Assembly: GCF_046773475.1 (NCBI RefSeq) | Contig: NZ_CP177239.1 | Span: 2,914,001 to 2,978,000, forward strand | Reading direction: 5' to 3' | DNA length: 64,000 nt | Source of the DNA: Nitratireductor aquimarinus | GTDB taxonomy: Bacteria > Pseudomonadota > Alphaproteobacteria > Rhizobiales > Rhizobiaceae | Shown: positions 34,630-44,005 of the stretch, piece after piece | How the letters are laid out: every line of letters starts with the position of its first letter | Numbering within the stretch: position 1 is the first letter of the stretch | Notes under the pieces: generated by a model | Database searches by the model: none | What the model was told of the DNA's origin: nothing | What the model saw: only the letters and a program-made list of their open reading frames with translations | Translations under genes and position numbers: made by a program

Positions 34630-35652
34630 TCAGGCGGCTTCGAGGCCAGGCTCCCACTTGCCGGTGGCGGCGAGGCTGTTCATCTTCGCGCGGTGGCCGA
34701 AGGCCTGCTGCGCGGCAGCGACGTTTTCCTTCTTGCCGCCCCATGCCTTCAGGCCGGCGGCCTGCAGCGCACGGCCATAGGAGAAGGTCAGCGCCCACGG
34801 CATGTCGAAGCCGGCATTCATGAGCGAGAGATGCGCCGTCGCTTCTTCGTCCGACTGGCCGCCGGAGAGGAAGGCGATGCCCGGCACGGCGGCCGGAACG
34901 GTCGACTTCAGGCAGCGCACGGTCTTCTCGGCCACTTCTTCGCGGCTCGCCTTGCGGGCGTTCTTGCCGTCGATGACCATGTTCGGCTTCAGCACCATGC
35001 CCTCAAGCGAAACGCGCGCGTCGTAAAGCTCGTCAAAGACGGTCTTCAGAACCCACTCGGTCACTTCGTAGCAGCGGTCGATGGAGTGATCGCCCGGCTT
35101 GCCGTCCATCAGCACTTCCGGCTCCACGATCGGCACGATGCCGGCTTCCTGGCAGAGAGCCGCATAGCGCGCCAGCGCCTGTGCGTTCTGCTTCACCGCG
35201 CCCCAGCGCGGCAGGTCGTTGGAGATCGAGATCACGCCGCGCCATTTGGCGAAGCGCGCGCCAAGGCCGTAATACTCGTTGAGGCGGTCACGCAGGCCGT
35301 CGAGGCCCTCGGTGATGGTTTCACCTTCAAAGCCGGCCAGCGGCTTCGCGCCGCCATCAACCTTGATGCCCGGCACTGCGCCGGAGGCCTTGATGAGATC
35401 GACCAGCGGCGTGCCGTCGGCTGCCTTCTGGCGGATCGTCTCGTCGTAGAGGATGACGCCGGAGATGCAGTTCTTCATCGCATCGTCGGCGCGGAACATC
35501 ATCTCGCGATAGTCGCGACGGTTCTCTTCCGTCGACTCGAGGCCGATCGTGTCGAAGCGCTTCTTGATGGTGCCGGAGCTTTCGTCCGCTGCCAGAATCC
35601 CCTGTCCCGGGGTCACCATGGCGGCTGCAATATCCTCAAGCCGTTCGCTCAT
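34630..35652 (-). CDS. Fructose-bisphosphate aldolase, class I
   Basis: The 340-residue aldolase is of the animal/plant class I type, with GILAADESSGTIKKRFDTIG, FAKWRGVISI and the Schiff-base lysine in LEGMVLKPNMVIDGK, and the phosphate-binding IAFLSGGQSDEEA. It cleaves fructose 1,6-bisphosphate without metal. It is the last gene of a leftward glycolytic/Calvin-type block with pgk, gap and tkt. The start at 35652 is the only ATG before the family N terminus. Confidence 0.93.
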   Translation of the reverse strand: MSERLEDIAAAMVTPGQGILAADESSGTIKKRFDTIGLESTEENRRDYREMMFRADDAMKNCISGVILYDETIRQKAADGTPLVDLIKASGAVPGIKVDGGAKPLAGFEGETITEGLDGLRDRLNEYYGLGARFAKWRGVISISNDLPRWGAVKQNAQALARYAALCQEAGIVPIVEPEVLMDGKPGDHSIDRCYEVTEWVLKTVFDELYDARVSLEGMVLKPNMVIDGKNARKASREEVAEKTVRCLKSTVPAAVPGIAFLSGGQSDEEATAHLSLMNAGFDMPWALTFSYGRALQAAGLKAWGGKKENVAAAQQAFGHRAKMNSLAATGKWEPGLEAA

Positions 35653-35819
35653 TTCAGGTCTCCTGTCTGTTCATACCCGGGCGCATAGCAGATGCGTCCG
35701 GCAAACGGAATGCGCCCTCTCAATCCCTAATCGATTGAAATGACAGACTATTCACACTTTGCTTAACGCAGGGGTGAAAAGTGGCTCCTGACCTGTGAAA
35801 CGAAGCGAATTCAATCGAT

Positions 35820-37022
35820 CTAAGCGGATTTCGAAAGCGCAACGACGCCGGGCAGCGCCTTGCCTTCCATCCATTCCAGAAACGCGCCGCCAGCAGTCGA
35901 GACGTAGGAGAATGCGTCTGCCACACCGGCATGGTTGAGCGCTGCCACCGTGTCGCCGCCACCGGCCACCGAGACGAGCAGTCCTTCGCCGGTGCGGTGT
36001 GCTGCGTGCTTTGCAGCGGCAACGGTTGCCGCATCGAACGGCTCGATCTCGAATGCGCCCAGCGGGCCGTTCCAGACCACCGTGTCGGCGCGGTCCAGCC
36101 ACTCATTGACCTTCTCGACGCTCTTCGGGCCCACATCGAGGATCATGGCGTCCGCCGGAACGTTGTCGATGGCCACCACTTCGCTTTCCGCGCCGGCCTT
36201 GAATTCGCGCGCCACCACGGCGTCCACCGGCAGGATCAGCGCGCAGCCGGCTTCTGCGGCCTCGATCATGATCTGCTTGGCGGTCTTCGCCAGGTCGTGC
36301 TCGCACAGCGATTTGCCCACTTCCGTGCCGCGCGCGGCGAGGAATGTGTTTGCCATGCCGCCGCCGATCACCAGCGCGTCCACCTTCTTCACCAGGTTCA
36401 TCAGGAGGTCGATCTTGGTGGAAACCTTCGCACCGCCGACAATGGCCAGCACCGGCCGCGCCGGCTGGCCAAGGCCCTTCTCAAGCGCTTCGAGCTCTGC
36501 CTGCATGGTGCGGCCCGCATAGGCCGGCAGCAGGTGAGCGAGGCCCTCGGTCGAGGCGTGGGCGCGGTGTGCAGCCGAAAAGGCGTCGTTCACATAGATG
36601 TCGCCATTCTCGGCCAGCGCCTGGGCGAATTCGGCATCGTTCTGTTCTTCGCCGGCATGAAAGCGCGTGTTCTCCAGAAGCAGAATGTCGCCATTGGCCA
36701 TTTCGGCAATGGCCTCAGCCGCCGGTGCGCCAATGCAGTCCTTGGCGAAATGAACGCGGTGGTCGAGCACGCTCTCCACGGCATAGGCGATGGGCTCCAG
36801 CGAGGCAGCCGGATCGGCCTTGCCCTTCGGGCGGCCGAAATGCGCCATCAGGATGACCTTCGCGCCCTTGCCAGACAGTTCCGTGATGGTCGGCATCACG
36901 CGTTCGATGCGGGTGGTGTCGCTGACCTTGCCGTCCTTCACCGGAACGTTCAGATCGACGCGCACCAGCACGCGCTTGCCTGCAATGTCGTTGAGGTCGT
37001 CAAGGGTCTTGAAGTCCGGCAT
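35820..37022 (-). CDS. pgk: Phosphoglycerate kinase
   Basis: The 400-residue enzyme shows the N-terminal KRVLVRVDLNVPVKDGKVSD, the substrate loop AHFGRPKGKADPAASL, the VIGGGMANTFLAARG hinge region and the nucleotide-binding LVSVAGGGDTVAALNHAG. It makes ATP and 3-phosphoglycerate from 1,3-bisphosphoglycerate. The start MPDFKTLDDL at 37022 has AGGAGA 12 bases upstream; the reading frame extends to 37121 without support. Confidence 0.96.
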   Translation of the reverse strand: MPDFKTLDDLNDIAGKRVLVRVDLNVPVKDGKVSDTTRIERVMPTITELSGKGAKVILMAHFGRPKGKADPAASLEPIAYAVESVLDHRVHFAKDCIGAPAAEAIAEMANGDILLLENTRFHAGEEQNDAEFAQALAENGDIYVNDAFSAAHRAHASTEGLAHLLPAYAGRTMQAELEALEKGLGQPARPVLAIVGGAKVSTKIDLLMNLVKKVDALVIGGGMANTFLAARGTEVGKSLCEHDLAKTAKQIMIEAAEAGCALILPVDAVVAREFKAGAESEVVAIDNVPADAMILDVGPKSVEKVNEWLDRADTVVWNGPLGAFEIEPFDAATVAAAKHAAHRTGEGLLVSVAGGGDTVAALNHAGVADAFSYVSTAGGAFLEWMEGKALPGVVALSKSA

Positions 37023-37157
37023 GGCGCGTCGCTGTCTCCTGTGTGGGTTCTGAAACGGTGCATCATGTCGCAACCGCCGGAACCGCTGGTGGAACGGTGG
37101 TGTAAATTCGCTGGCGACCATACAGCGCCGCGCGCCGGGCGCAAGATGGCGCAGTGA

Positions 37158-38969
37158 TTATGAGCCGGCGTCGGGGCGGGGCTTCCTGCGGAAAATCCGG
37201 CGCATCAGGTCGCGCGGGCTGAGCAGAAGCGGCACGCGCACCTCGGGGGCCTGCGGCTCCACCGAAAGTCCGGCGGCGATGACGCGCCCATCCTCGTCCA
37301 CATCGCGCACGATCAACTCGATCTCGCCAAGCGTTGCGCGGTCGCCATATTCAGCGCGCCCGCCAAGCCGCTCGCGCATCAGTTCGGCAATGGTCTTCTT
37401 CTGCTCGTCCTCGCTCAGCCCCGGCGCATAGGCCGCCTCGATGTCCGAGGCCGGGCGTTCGGGATCGACCGAGAACGCGCCGAAGAAGTCCGCATCCTCC
37501 GGGTCCATTTCCACAGGGCTTGCGAACAGCCGGTCGAGCAGGCGGGGATAGCGGTCCGGCACGAAGATGTAGACATGGTCTCCGGCGGAAAGGCGCCCCG
37601 CATACTGATAGGTCATGGAGCGCCCGTCGCGCACCACGAGCGAGGGCTTGGCCCAGCGTGGAATGCGCTGGCCGCGCTCCACCGGGCTTCCCGCCACCAC
37701 GCGATAGGCCAGAAGCTCGTGACGGGCGGAGCCGGGCAGTTCCAGCTCCACCTTGTTCAGCGGCCCCATGCGCGGCGGCAGCGTCAGTCCCAGCCGGCGC
37801 GCCAGCGGTCCCACCGTCCAGCCCTGCACGATCAGCGACACCAGCACGATGATGAAGACGATGTTGAACAGCGCCCGCCCGTTCGGCAGCTCATCGATCA
37901 GCGGCGTGATCGCCAGCAGGATCGACACGGCTCCGCGCAGGCCCACCCACGAGACGAAGGCGCTCTCGGCGGGCGAGAACCGGAACGGCGCAAGGCACAG
38001 TGTCACGGCCAGCGGCCGGGCGACGAAGATCAGGAACAGGCCGATAAACAGCGCCGGCAGAATGATGTCGGCGAATTGCGACGGCGTGGCAAACAGGCCG
38101 AGCACGAGAAACATGATGATCTGCGCCAGCCAGGTCACGCCGTCCTGAAAGCGCTTCAGCATGGCGGTCGAGCGCAGTTTCGCATTGCCGGCGATCAGAC
38201 CCGCCACATACACGGCGAGGAAGCCCGATCCGCCCATCGCCCCGGCCAGCGCAAACACCAGAAGCGAGAGCGCCAGCACGAAAATCGGCAGCAGCCCCTG
38301 TTCCAGCTTGAGCTTCACCACCAGCCGCACGATGCTCCAGCCGCCAACAAGCCCGGCCATCAGGCCGATGCCCATCTGTTGCAGAAAGCCGATGGCCACA
38401 TCGGCGGCCAGCGTGTCCGCCTGCATCGCCTCGCCGCTGGCGATCAGCCCGACAAGCGAAAGCGTGAGAAAGATGGCGATCGGGTCGTTCGAGCCCGACT
38501 CCACTTCCAGCGTAGAGCGCACCCGCTCGCGCACGGAGATGTTGCCCACCCGCAGCAGAAAGAACACCGCCGCTGCGTCTGTCGAGGCCACGGTCGCGCC
38601 GAGCAGGAGGGATTCCAGCCAGCCAAACCCGGTCACGTAATAGGCGGCGACGCCGACCAGCCCGGCCGTCATCAAGACGCCGATTGTCGCCAGCACGAGC
38701 GCAGGGGCGGCAGCCTGTCGGAAGGCGGCCACCGATGTGCCGAAGCCCGAATCGAACAGGATCACCGCCAGCGCCAGCGAGCCGATGAAATAGGCGACGG
38801 CTGCATTGTCGAAATCGAGGCCCAGCCCGTCCGTTCCGGCGGCCAGACCAATACCGAGAAAGATGAGAAGCAGCGGTGCGCCGAAGCGAAAGGCGATCAG
38901 GCTCGAGAACGCGGCAAACAGCACAAGCGCCGTGCCCACCAGCGTTATGACGTAAATGCCCTGATCCAT
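37158..38969 (-). CDS. Potassium/proton antiporter, CPA1 family (NhaP2/CvrA-like)
   Basis: The 603-residue protein has an N-terminal membrane part (about 1-390) with the CPA-type SNDPIAIFLTLSLVG motif and FVSWVGLRGAVSILLAITPL. Next come a cytoplasmic TrkA-C/RCK_C domain (about 400-480) and a C-terminal CorC/HlyC-like domain. The layout is that of NhaP2/CvrA, which exchanges K+ for H+. The ATG at 38969 has AGAGG just upstream; 38987 is an alternative. It interrupts the glycolytic block on the same strand. Confidence 0.85.
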   Translation of the reverse strand: MDQGIYVITLVGTALVLFAAFSSLIAFRFGAPLLLIFLGIGLAAGTDGLGLDFDNAAVAYFIGSLALAVILFDSGFGTSVAAFRQAAAPALVLATIGVLMTAGLVGVAAYYVTGFGWLESLLLGATVASTDAAAVFFLLRVGNISVRERVRSTLEVESGSNDPIAIFLTLSLVGLIASGEAMQADTLAADVAIGFLQQMGIGLMAGLVGGWSIVRLVVKLKLEQGLLPIFVLALSLLVFALAGAMGGSGFLAVYVAGLIAGNAKLRSTAMLKRFQDGVTWLAQIIMFLVLGLFATPSQFADIILPALFIGLFLIFVARPLAVTLCLAPFRFSPAESAFVSWVGLRGAVSILLAITPLIDELPNGRALFNIVFIIVLVSLIVQGWTVGPLARRLGLTLPPRMGPLNKVELELPGSARHELLAYRVVAGSPVERGQRIPRWAKPSLVVRDGRSMTYQYAGRLSAGDHVYIFVPDRYPRLLDRLFASPVEMDPEDADFFGAFSVDPERPASDIEAAYAPGLSEDEQKKTIAELMRERLGGRAEYGDRATLGEIELIVRDVDEDGRVIAAGLSVEPQAPEVRVPLLLSPRDLMRRIFRRKPRPDAGS

Positions 38970-39051
38970 CCGCCTCTCTTCATCCACTTCGTCGCAAGTT
39001 GCTGTTCTTTTTCATAAAGGATGCGGCGGAAGTGAGATGCAAGGGCATGGA

Positions 39052-39087
39052 CAAAAGAAAAACGCCCGGCGCGATGGCCGGGCGTTC
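39052..39087 (-). terminator. Intrinsic terminator of gap
   Basis: On the minus strand AACGCCCGG (39079-39087 complement) pairs with CCGGGCGTT (39061-39069 complement) and is followed by TTTCTTTTG. It lies 22 bases after the gap stop. Confidence 0.85.
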
Positions 39088-39108
39088 TGAAAAGGCGTGA
39101 GAATGGAG

Positions 39109-40116
39109 TTAGATGGTCTTTCCGAACGCAACCGCCGTGTCGGCCATGCGGTTGGAGAAGCCCCATTCATTGTCGTACCAGGACATGACGCGAACCAGGT
39201 CGCCGTCGATCACCTTCGTCTGGTCGAGCGCGAAGGTAGAGGAGGCCGGGTTGTGGTTCAGGTCGATGGAGACCAGCGGCTCGTTGGTGTAGGCGAGAAT
39301 GCCCTTCAGCTGGCCGTCGGCAGCCGCCACGAGCGCGTTGTTGATCTCTTCGACGGTGACCTTCTTGCTCGGTACGAACTTGAAGTCGATGACCGAGACA
39401 TTCGGGGTCGGCACGCGCACGGAGACGCCGTCCAGCTTGCCATTGAGCTCCGGCAGGACGAGGCCAACGGCCTTGGCCGCGCCGGTCGAGGTCGGGATCA
39501 TGGACATGGCTGCCGCGCGGGCGCGGTAGAGGTCCTTGTGCATTGTGTCGAGGGTCGGCTGGTCGCCCGTATAGGCGTGGATCGTCGTCATGAAGCCCTT
39601 CTCGATGCCGAAGGCGTCGTTCAGGACCTTGGCCACCGGAGCCAGGCAGTTGGTGGTGCAGGAAGCGTTGGAGACGATCAGGTGCTCGCTGGAGAGCTTG
39701 TCATGGTTGACGCCGTAAACGACCGTCAGGTCCGCGCCGGAGGCCGGAGCCGAAACCAGAACGCGCTTTGCGCCGGCCTGCAGGTGCAGCGAAGCCTTCT
39801 CCTTGGAGGTGAAGATGCCGGTGCACTCCATCACGATGTCAACGCCCAGCTCGCCCCACGGCAGCTTGGACGGGTCGCGCTCGGCGAACACTTTGAAGGA
39901 GTCGGAGCCGATGCTGATCGTGTCGCCGTCGACCTTCACCTCGGAAGGGAAGCGGCCATGCACGCTGTCATAGCGCAGCAGGTGAGCGTTGGTCTCGACG
40001 GGGCCGAGATCGTTGATCGCGACAATGTCGATGTCCTTGCGGCCCGACTCGTAGATCGCGCGTACGATATTGCGGCCGATGCGGCCAAATCCGTTGATGG
40101 CTACTTTGACGGTCAT
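39109..40116 (-). CDS. gap: Glyceraldehyde-3-phosphate dehydrogenase, type I
   Basis: The 335-residue enzyme starts MTVKVAINGFGRIGRNIVRA with the catalytic cysteine in VSNASCTTNCLAPVAKVLND and the C-terminal SWYDNEWGFSNRM. It oxidises glyceraldehyde 3-phosphate to 1,3-bisphosphoglycerate with NAD(P). It lies between tkt (136 bases upstream) and the antiporter gene on the minus strand, with its own terminator. Confidence 0.96.
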   Translation of the reverse strand: MTVKVAINGFGRIGRNIVRAIYESGRKDIDIVAINDLGPVETNAHLLRYDSVHGRFPSEVKVDGDTISIGSDSFKVFAERDPSKLPWGELGVDIVMECTGIFTSKEKASLHLQAGAKRVLVSAPASGADLTVVYGVNHDKLSSEHLIVSNASCTTNCLAPVAKVLNDAFGIEKGFMTTIHAYTGDQPTLDTMHKDLYRARAAAMSMIPTSTGAAKAVGLVLPELNGKLDGVSVRVPTPNVSVIDFKFVPSKKVTVEEINNALVAAADGQLKGILAYTNEPLVSIDLNHNPASSTFALDQTKVIDGDLVRVMSWYDNEWGFSNRMADTAVAFGKTI

Positions 40117-40252
40117 GAACTTCCTCCGGCAGGTGGGTGGCCGTGCGCTGGCACGGAAAGAGACGCCGCTTCATAGCGGCGCAAGAGGCAAGAATCCAGA
40201 TGGCGGGGCAGGCATTCGCCCGCCCCGAACCCTGATAAGGCCGCTATCGGCC

Positions 40253-42247
40253 TCAATCGAGCTCTGCGAGCCGCTTCTGCGCGGCGCTGGCAGCGGCCTC
40301 GGCGGTGATGCCGAAGTGCTTGTATAGCTCCGGTGCGGGCGCGCTTGCCCCAAAGCCGGTCATGCCGATGAACACGCCGTCGGAACCGATGATCGCATCC
40401 CAGCCCTGGCGAATGCCGGCCTCGATGGCGATCTTCACCGGCGCATTGCCGGTCACGGCCTTGCGGTAGTCTTCGCTCTGCTGCTCGAACAGCTCGAAGC
40501 ACGGCACCGAGACGACGCGGGCCGGGAGGCCGGCGGCATCCAGAAGCGCCTTGGCGTCCATGGCGATTTCCACTTCCGAGCCGGTGGCGAACAGCGTCAC
40601 CTTGGCGTCGTCTTCCGAACCGGCCAGCTCGTATGCGCCGCGGGCGCTCAGATTGTCTGCTTCGTGGCTGGTGCGCACGGGCGTCAGGTTCTGGCGCGAC
40701 AGGGCGAGCGTCGAAGGCGTCTTGCGGCTTTCAACGGCCACCTGCCAGCACTCGGCGGTCTCCACCGCATCGGCCGGACGGAACACGAAATGGTTCGGGA
40801 TCGCGCGCAGCGCGGCCAGATGCTCCACCGGTTGGTGGGTCGGGCCGTCTTCGCCAAGGCCGATGGAATCATGCGTCATCACGAAGATGGAGCGGATCTG
40901 CATCAGCGAGGCCAGACGCATGGCCGGACGGGCATAGTCCGAGAACGTCATGAACGTGCCGCCATAGGGAATGATGCCGCCATGCAGCGTCATGCCGTTC
41001 ATGGCCGCAGCCATCGCATGCTCGCGGATGCCGTAATGCACGTAGCGGCCGGAGAAGTCCTCGGCGCTGATCGGGCCGGTCTGGCTCGTCTTGGTGTTGT
41101 TGGAGCCGGTCAGGTCGGCGGAGCCGCCAATGGTTTCCGGCAGCACGGCGTTGATTGCTTCAAGCGCCATTTCGGAGGCCTTGCGGCTTGCCACTTTCGG
41201 CGGCTCGGCTGCAAGCTTCTCCTTGTACTCGACCATGGCCGCGTCAAAGTTCTCCGGCAGGTCGCCACGCATGCGGCGCTCGAACTCGCCGCGCGTCTCG
41301 GCGTCGGCTGCAGCAAGGCGGTCTTCCCAGGCCTTGCGGTCCTTTGCCGAATGCAGGCCGGCCAGACGCCAGTCGTCGAGAATGTCGGAGGGGATCGTGA
41401 AGGGCTCTGCGTCCCAGCCAAGCGCCTTGCGCGCGCCGGCGATCTCTTCCGCACCCAGCGGCGCGCCGTGAACCTTCGCGGTGCCCGATTTGGTCGGAGC
41501 GCCGAAACCGATGGTCGTGCGGCAGGCGATCAGGGTCGGCTTGTCGGAAGCCTTTGCGGCTTCGATCGAGGCAGCAATCGCTTCCGGGTCATGGCCGTCG
41601 CAGCGGATCGTGTTCCAGCCGGAGGCCTCGAAACGGGCGCACTGGTCGGTGGAATCGGTCAGCGAGATCTCGCCATCGATGGAGATGTTGTTGTCGTCGA
41701 ACAGCACGATCAGCTTGTTGAGCTTCAGGTGGCCCGCCAGCGTCAGCGCTTCCTGGCTGATGCCTTCCATCAGGCAGCCGTCGCCGGCCAGCGCATAGGT
41801 GTAGTGGTCGACCAGATCATTGCCGAAGCGGGCGTTCAGAACGCGCTCGGCAATCGCCATGCCGACGGAGTTTGCAAAACCCTGGCCGAGCGGGCCGGTC
41901 GTCGTCTCGATGCCGGCTGCGTGGCCGAATTCCGGGTGGCCGGCCGTGCGCGAGCCGAGCTGGCGGAAATTCTTGATCTCATCGATCGTGATGTCTTCGT
42001 AGCCCAGCAGGTAGAGCAGCGAATAGAGCAGCATCGATCCATGACCGGCCGAAAGAACGAACCGGTCGCGGTCGGCCCAGTTCGGGTTTTTCGGGTCATG
42101 CTTCATGAAGCGGGTGAAAAGCACAGTGGCGATATCGGCTGCGCCCATGGGCAGTCCGGGATGGCCCGATTTGGCTTTCTCTACCGCATCCATGGAAAGG
42201 AAGCGGATCGCATTGGCCATCCGGTCGTGTTTGTCGCGTGAGATCAT
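40253..42247 (-). CDS. tkt: Transketolase
   Basis: The 664-residue thiamine enzyme shows MANAIRFLSMDAVEKAKSGH at the start, then GHPGLPMGAADIA, the thiamine-diphosphate motif GDGCLMEGISQEALTLAGHL...FDDNNISIDG, and the transketolase signature GLGEDGPTHQPVEHL. It moves two-carbon units in the pentose phosphate and Calvin-type pathways. The start at 42247 is standard. It begins the leftward tkt-gap group. Confidence 0.96.
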   Translation of the reverse strand: MISRDKHDRMANAIRFLSMDAVEKAKSGHPGLPMGAADIATVLFTRFMKHDPKNPNWADRDRFVLSAGHGSMLLYSLLYLLGYEDITIDEIKNFRQLGSRTAGHPEFGHAAGIETTTGPLGQGFANSVGMAIAERVLNARFGNDLVDHYTYALAGDGCLMEGISQEALTLAGHLKLNKLIVLFDDNNISIDGEISLTDSTDQCARFEASGWNTIRCDGHDPEAIAASIEAAKASDKPTLIACRTTIGFGAPTKSGTAKVHGAPLGAEEIAGARKALGWDAEPFTIPSDILDDWRLAGLHSAKDRKAWEDRLAAADAETRGEFERRMRGDLPENFDAAMVEYKEKLAAEPPKVASRKASEMALEAINAVLPETIGGSADLTGSNNTKTSQTGPISAEDFSGRYVHYGIREHAMAAAMNGMTLHGGIIPYGGTFMTFSDYARPAMRLASLMQIRSIFVMTHDSIGLGEDGPTHQPVEHLAALRAIPNHFVFRPADAVETAECWQVAVESRKTPSTLALSRQNLTPVRTSHEADNLSARGAYELAGSEDDAKVTLFATGSEVEIAMDAKALLDAAGLPARVVSVPCFELFEQQSEDYRKAVTGNAPVKIAIEAGIRQGWDAIIGSDGVFIGMTGFGASAPAPELYKHFGITAEAAASAAQKRLAELD

Positions 42248-42691
42248 GATTGCTCGCTGGTCCGCATAAGGCAGTTATCGGGGCGCTGCCTGGGCAGCGC
42301 TGACCCCTTGGAAAAAGCAGGCGACACATAGCATTTGCGGCCTTGAAGTCAACAAAGGGGCCGTTTTCACCAGATTGTCTGCCGCTGGGGGAGGAGCGTT
42401 ATGTATCAACCTTGTTACACCAATTTGGGGGATTAGCCGACGTGTTTTGTTGACGGGGGCTTCACCCGGCGCCTAATCTTTTGGGCGTAACTGTATAGTA
42501 ACGCCAGCGATTCGCGTTCACCGTCCCGGCAGACAGCCAGTGGCGTTTGCGCGGGGGAGGCGGGCGCATCGCGCAGTTTGGCGAGAGAGAGTAAGCAAGA
42601 TTGCCTGTGTCAAAACATTTTCGGACAATCCGTGCCGGCGTCGCATATGCGGCGGGCGCCTTCCGGAAATGCAGGACTGGGGTTGGCGGCC
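42248..42691 (+). promoter_or_regulatory. Divergent intergenic region, with candidate promoter near 42450
   Basis: The 444-base region separates tkt (leftward) from the DUF4164 gene (rightward). TTGACG (42450-42455) followed after 17 bases by CTAATC (42473-42478) is a plausible promoter for the rightward DUF4164-zapA unit. No RNA gene was recognised; I looked for a 6S RNA, often near zapA, and could not see one. Confidence 0.4.
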
Positions 42692-42964
42692 ATGAGTGGT
42701 GACAACACGCTCAAGGAGGTGATCGGTCGGCTGGACAAGGCCATGTCCTCGCTTGAGGATGCGGTTGACGCCCGGCTGGAGCGGGATCGGGAATTTGTCG
42801 ATTCCGATGCCGAAGTGCAGCGCATGAATGCCGATCGCGCGCGACTGGCCCAGGAAATAGACAAGTCCGAAGCGCGGGCCCAGCGGCTCGAAGAGGTGAA
42901 CCGCGAGGTTTCGCGGCGTTTGGTCACGGCCATGGAAACGATCCGTGCCGTGCTGGATCGGTAG
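42692..42964 (+). CDS. DUF4164 family coiled-coil protein
   Basis: The 90-residue, highly charged protein (TLKEVIGRLDKAMSSLEDAV; EIDKSEARAQRLEEVNREVS) is helical over its length and fits DUF4164, which is usually found directly before zapA in rhizobia. The spacing of nine bases to zapA supports cotranscription. The ATG at 42692 is preferred because the frame upstream to 42578 lacks family similarity. It may act in cell division, by association only. Confidence 0.82.
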   Translation: MSGDNTLKEVIGRLDKAMSSLEDAVDARLERDREFVDSDAEVQRMNADRARLAQEIDKSEARAQRLEEVNREVSRRLVTAMETIRAVLDR

Positions 42965-42973
42965 GGCGAAGCG

Positions 42974-43336
42974 ATGGCACAGGTTACGGTCACCATTGAC
43001 GGCAAGTCCTATCGCATGGCCTGCGATGAGGGGCAGGAAGATCATCTCGTCAATCTCGCGCAGCGTTTCGACCGCTACATCACGCATCTGAAAGACGCGT
43101 TCGGTGAGATCGGCGACCACCGTCTTGCGGTCATGGCCGGCATCATGGTCATGGACGAGCTGGTGGAACTGCAGAAGAAGACGCGCGGCATGGAGGGCGA
43201 GATCAACACGCTCCGCAAGACGCGCGACGAGGCGGTCAGCCAGGCTGACCGGAACGATTCCGCTGTCACCGGCATGCTGGGCGATCTTGCCACACGCATG
43301 GAAACTCTCGCCGACAAGCTTGCCGGCAAGCCGTAA
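42974..43336 (+). CDS. zapA: Cell division protein ZapA
   Basis: The 120-residue protein begins MAQVTVTIDGKSYRMACDEG and continues with the ZapA pattern HLVNLAQRFDRYITHLKDAF and RLAVMAGIMVMDELVELQKK. ZapA promotes FtsZ protofilament bundling at the division site. It follows DUF4164 closely. The C-terminal half is predicted coiled coil. Confidence 0.88.
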   Translation: MAQVTVTIDGKSYRMACDEGQEDHLVNLAQRFDRYITHLKDAFGEIGDHRLAVMAGIMVMDELVELQKKTRGMEGEINTLRKTRDEAVSQADRNDSAVTGMLGDLATRMETLADKLAGKP

Positions 43337-43387
43337 AACGACGCATAAGCCTGTTTTCCCCGATTTGGGCAATGGCAAGTCAGGCAC

Positions 43388-44005
43388 ATGAAGAAACCAA
43401 GCAAGAACGATACCCGCGTCCAGCTCGCCGTCATCGGCGCCCCGCAGGGCCTGCGCGGCGAAGTGCGGGTGAAGACATTCACCGGCGATCCCCTGGCCAT
43501 TGGCGATTACGGCCCGCTCTCCACCGGGGATGGCCGCACCCTGACCGTTCTGAATGTGCGCCCGGCCAAGAATGTGGTGGTGGCCCGCTTCGCCGAGGTG
43601 GATGACCGCACCGCCGCCGAGGCGTTGAACGGCACGGCTCTCTTTGTCGAGCGGGCCGCACTGCCCGCCGATCTTGAGGAAGACGAGTTTTATCATGCCG
43701 ACCTGATCGGCCTTTCCGTCATCGACGGCGAGGGCGAGCGCGTTGGCAGGGTTCAGGCGCTGCATGATTTCGGCGGCGGCGACATCATGGAAGTCGCGCT
43801 GGCCGTGGGCGGAATGGCAATGGTTCCCTTCACGCAGGCTGCCGTGCCTCAGGTGCGCGTCTCCGAGGGACTCGTTGAGATTGACCGCGTCGCTGCCGGC
43901 CTTGTCGATGATGAGGATGCCGACGATCTGGACGATGCCGATGGTCTTGACGATGCGGGCGGGCCAGACAATCCAGACATGCCGGGCGATGGGGATGCGC
44001 CGTGA
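43388..44005 (+). CDS. rimM: Ribosome maturation factor RimM
   Basis: The 205-residue protein has the N-terminal RimM beta-barrel (VQLAVIGAPQGLRGEVRVKT) and the PRC-barrel domain (EFYHADLIGLSVIDGEGERV; VPFTQAAVPQVRVSEGLVEI). It helps 16S rRNA processing by binding S19. An acidic, low-complexity tail of about 30 residues (DDEDADDLDDADGLDD) extends beyond the usual end. The stop overlaps the trmD GTG start (GTGA). Confidence 0.93.
   Translation: MKKPSKNDTRVQLAVIGAPQGLRGEVRVKTFTGDPLAIGDYGPLSTGDGRTLTVLNVRPAKNVVVARFAEVDDRTAAEALNGTALFVERAALPADLEEDEFYHADLIGLSVIDGEGERVGRVQALHDFGGGDIMEVALAVGGMAMVPFTQAAVPQVRVSEGLVEIDRVAAGLVDDEDADDLDDADGLDDAGGPDNPDMPGDGDAP

Noticed and set aside
42248..42691. 6S RNA gene expected near zapA
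   Set aside because: No long near-perfect hairpin with a central bulge could be made out in this interval or after zapA.
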